Of a DNA stretch of 6,920 bases, positions 6,376-6,920 are shown piece after piece; within the stretch, counting starts at the first letter, position 1, and each line of letters opens with the position of its first letter. The notes beneath the pieces are model-generated. The model was not told where the DNA came from. It did no database searches and saw nothing but the letters and a program-made list of their open reading frames with translations. Source of the DNA: Gallionellaceae bacterium (GTDB taxonomy: Bacteria > Pseudomonadota > Gammaproteobacteria > Burkholderiales > Gallionellaceae); assembly GCA_030690855.1 (NCBI GenBank), contig JAUYFR010000125.1, forward strand, positions 1-6,920, given 5' to 3'. A program made the position numbers and the translations under genes.

Positions 6376-6771
6376 CTACAAAGCGTTTGCGCCCGCCGCA
6401 GCGATTTGTCCATCTTGGCCAGAGCGCACGCCGCTAATACCGATCGCGCCGATGACGATGCCATCGCGCATTAACGGCACGCCACCTTCTGCAGGAATCA
6501 CTCCCGGTAGTGCGAGGTGAATCAACCGGCCATTCATTACCGCATCTTCAGATACTTTGGTTGGAATGTGGAGCGCCGCCGCCATATGAGCTTTGGCAGT
6601 AGCGGTTTCTACGCTACCGAAACGTGTGTCGTGTTCGCGCTCTAAATACAAGAGATGCCCGCCATCATCAACGATGACGATCGTTACTTTCCACTCATTG
6701 ACACGAGCTTCGGTTGCTGCTGCGGTAGCGATTCGTTTTGCATCATCAAGGGTGAGAACAGGCTTATTCAT
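6376..6771 (-). CDS. GlcG/HbpS (DUF336) family heme-binding-like protein
   Basis: A 131-residue protein of the GlcG/HbpS family, an all-in-one alpha/beta fold that forms oligomers. Some members bind heme or cobalamin, and HbpS serves as a redox sensor partner; most have no known reaction. Family features are clear: an N-terminal helix after LTLDDAKRIATAA; VTIVIVDDGGHLLYLER (29-45), the characteristic VVDxGGxLL strand-turn-strand; the helix ETATAKAHMAAAL (55-67); GGVPLMRDGIVIGAIGISG (96-114); and a C-terminal helix. There is no signal peptide, so this version is cytoplasmic. The length is usual for the domain and it is complete. ATG at 6771 is the natural start; no Shine-Dalgarno is evident in the AT-rich leader. 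It follows, by a 49-base gap and in the same direction, the partial gene at the window's edge, and may share its transcript. There is no glycolate-oxidase gene in view, so the symbol glcG is not assigned. Confidence 0.9.
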   Translation of the reverse strand: MNKPVLTLDDAKRIATAAATEARVNEWKVTIVIVDDGGHLLYLEREHDTRFGSVETATAKAHMAAALHIPTKVSEDAVMNGRLIHLALPGVIPAEGGVPLMRDGIVIGAIGISGVRSGQDGQIAAAGANAL

Positions 6772-6793
6772 CGTATTTAAAATAAATATATGT

Positions 6794-6818
6794 CAATATA
6801 ATCAATATGTTGCAATAT
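6794..6818. repeat. Three CAATAT repeats in the AT-rich gap before the GlcG-like gene
   Basis: CAATAT starts at 6794, 6803 and 6813 (ATATTG on the minus strand), a spacing of 9 and 10 bases. The 49-base gap is almost entirely A and T. A minus-strand TTGCAA and TATATT fall there 19 bases apart, a loose promoter fit. Low complexity alone could explain the repeats. Confidence 0.3.
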
Positions 6819-6820
6819 TA

Positions 6821-6920
6821 TTAGGCTAGAGCCGCAAAAGCTTTGTCACGAATCGATTCGACACTACCGACACCCGGAACATGCGCAACTTTGGGGGCTT
6901 TAGCATCGCCTGTTTTTGCC
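6821..6920 (-). CDS. C-terminal end of an unrecognised gene
   Basis: The last 33 codons of a minus-strand gene that enters from beyond the right edge, ending with TAA at 6823-6821. The visible end reads AKTGDAKAPK and then VAHVPGVGSVESIRDKAFAA-LA. It looks like an Ala/Lys/Pro linker followed by a short amphipathic helix. The codon use (GCG, GTT, GCT, AAA) resembles that of the neighbours and there is no internal stop. I do not recognise the family from this tail. It lies 49 bases upstream of the GlcG-like gene in the same direction, so an operon is possible. Confidence 0.6.
   Translation of the reverse strand, partial: AKTGDAKAPKVAHVPGVGSVESIRDKAFAALA

Noticed and set aside
6791..6796. Perfect TTGACA on the minus strand before the GlcG-like gene
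   Set aside because: A -10 at normal spacing would overlap the start codon, so it cannot drive a full-length transcript of this gene.

Overview
This 6.9 kb window looks like ordinary chromosome from a betaproteobacterium. The SMC protein has the beta/gamma-type short hinge, QueF is the short YkvM-like form, and PurT ends in betaproteobacterial style. Base composition is moderate (by eye near 48% GC) and codon use is uniform. A Nitrosomonadales/Methylophilaceae-like host is my best guess, but it is an inference from protein style only.

Layout. 1-949 (+): the 3' end of purT (formate-dependent GAR transformylase, purine synthesis), overlapping by one base a small VOC/glyoxalase-fold protein. 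946-1792 (-): queF (queuosine biosynthesis), followed by a small membrane-anchored protein of unknown function that meets the VOC gene tail to tail in a shared TTAA. 1793-2057: a divergent intergenic region with a clear -10 for queF, a weak promoter for smc and a short direct repeat. 2058-5582 (+): complete smc, the chromosome-organising ATPase. 5583-5895: a decayed IS3-family transposase tail, then a good promoter and a terminator-like hairpin. 5896-6156 (+): an 86-residue protein with a winged-helix look. 6157-6375: no convincing gene; it holds a perfect 8-bp hairpin that works as a terminator for the minus strand. 6376-6771 (-): a GlcG/HbpS-family protein. 6821-6920 (-): the last 33 codons of an unrecognised gene.

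The genes do not form one pathway. They are housekeeping units (purine synthesis, tRNA modification, chromosome segregation) with small accessory genes between them. The most informative signal is the IS3 remnant just after smc, where many beta/gammaproteobacteria carry zipA and ligA. It suggests an old insertion-sequence-linked rearrangement. The remnant's right side also supplies an extended -10 promoter reading toward the small winged-helix gene, whose leader contains a hairpin and a nine-T run. I see no CRISPR array, phage, toxin-antitoxin, defence or biosynthetic system, and nothing that I would call a new biological system.
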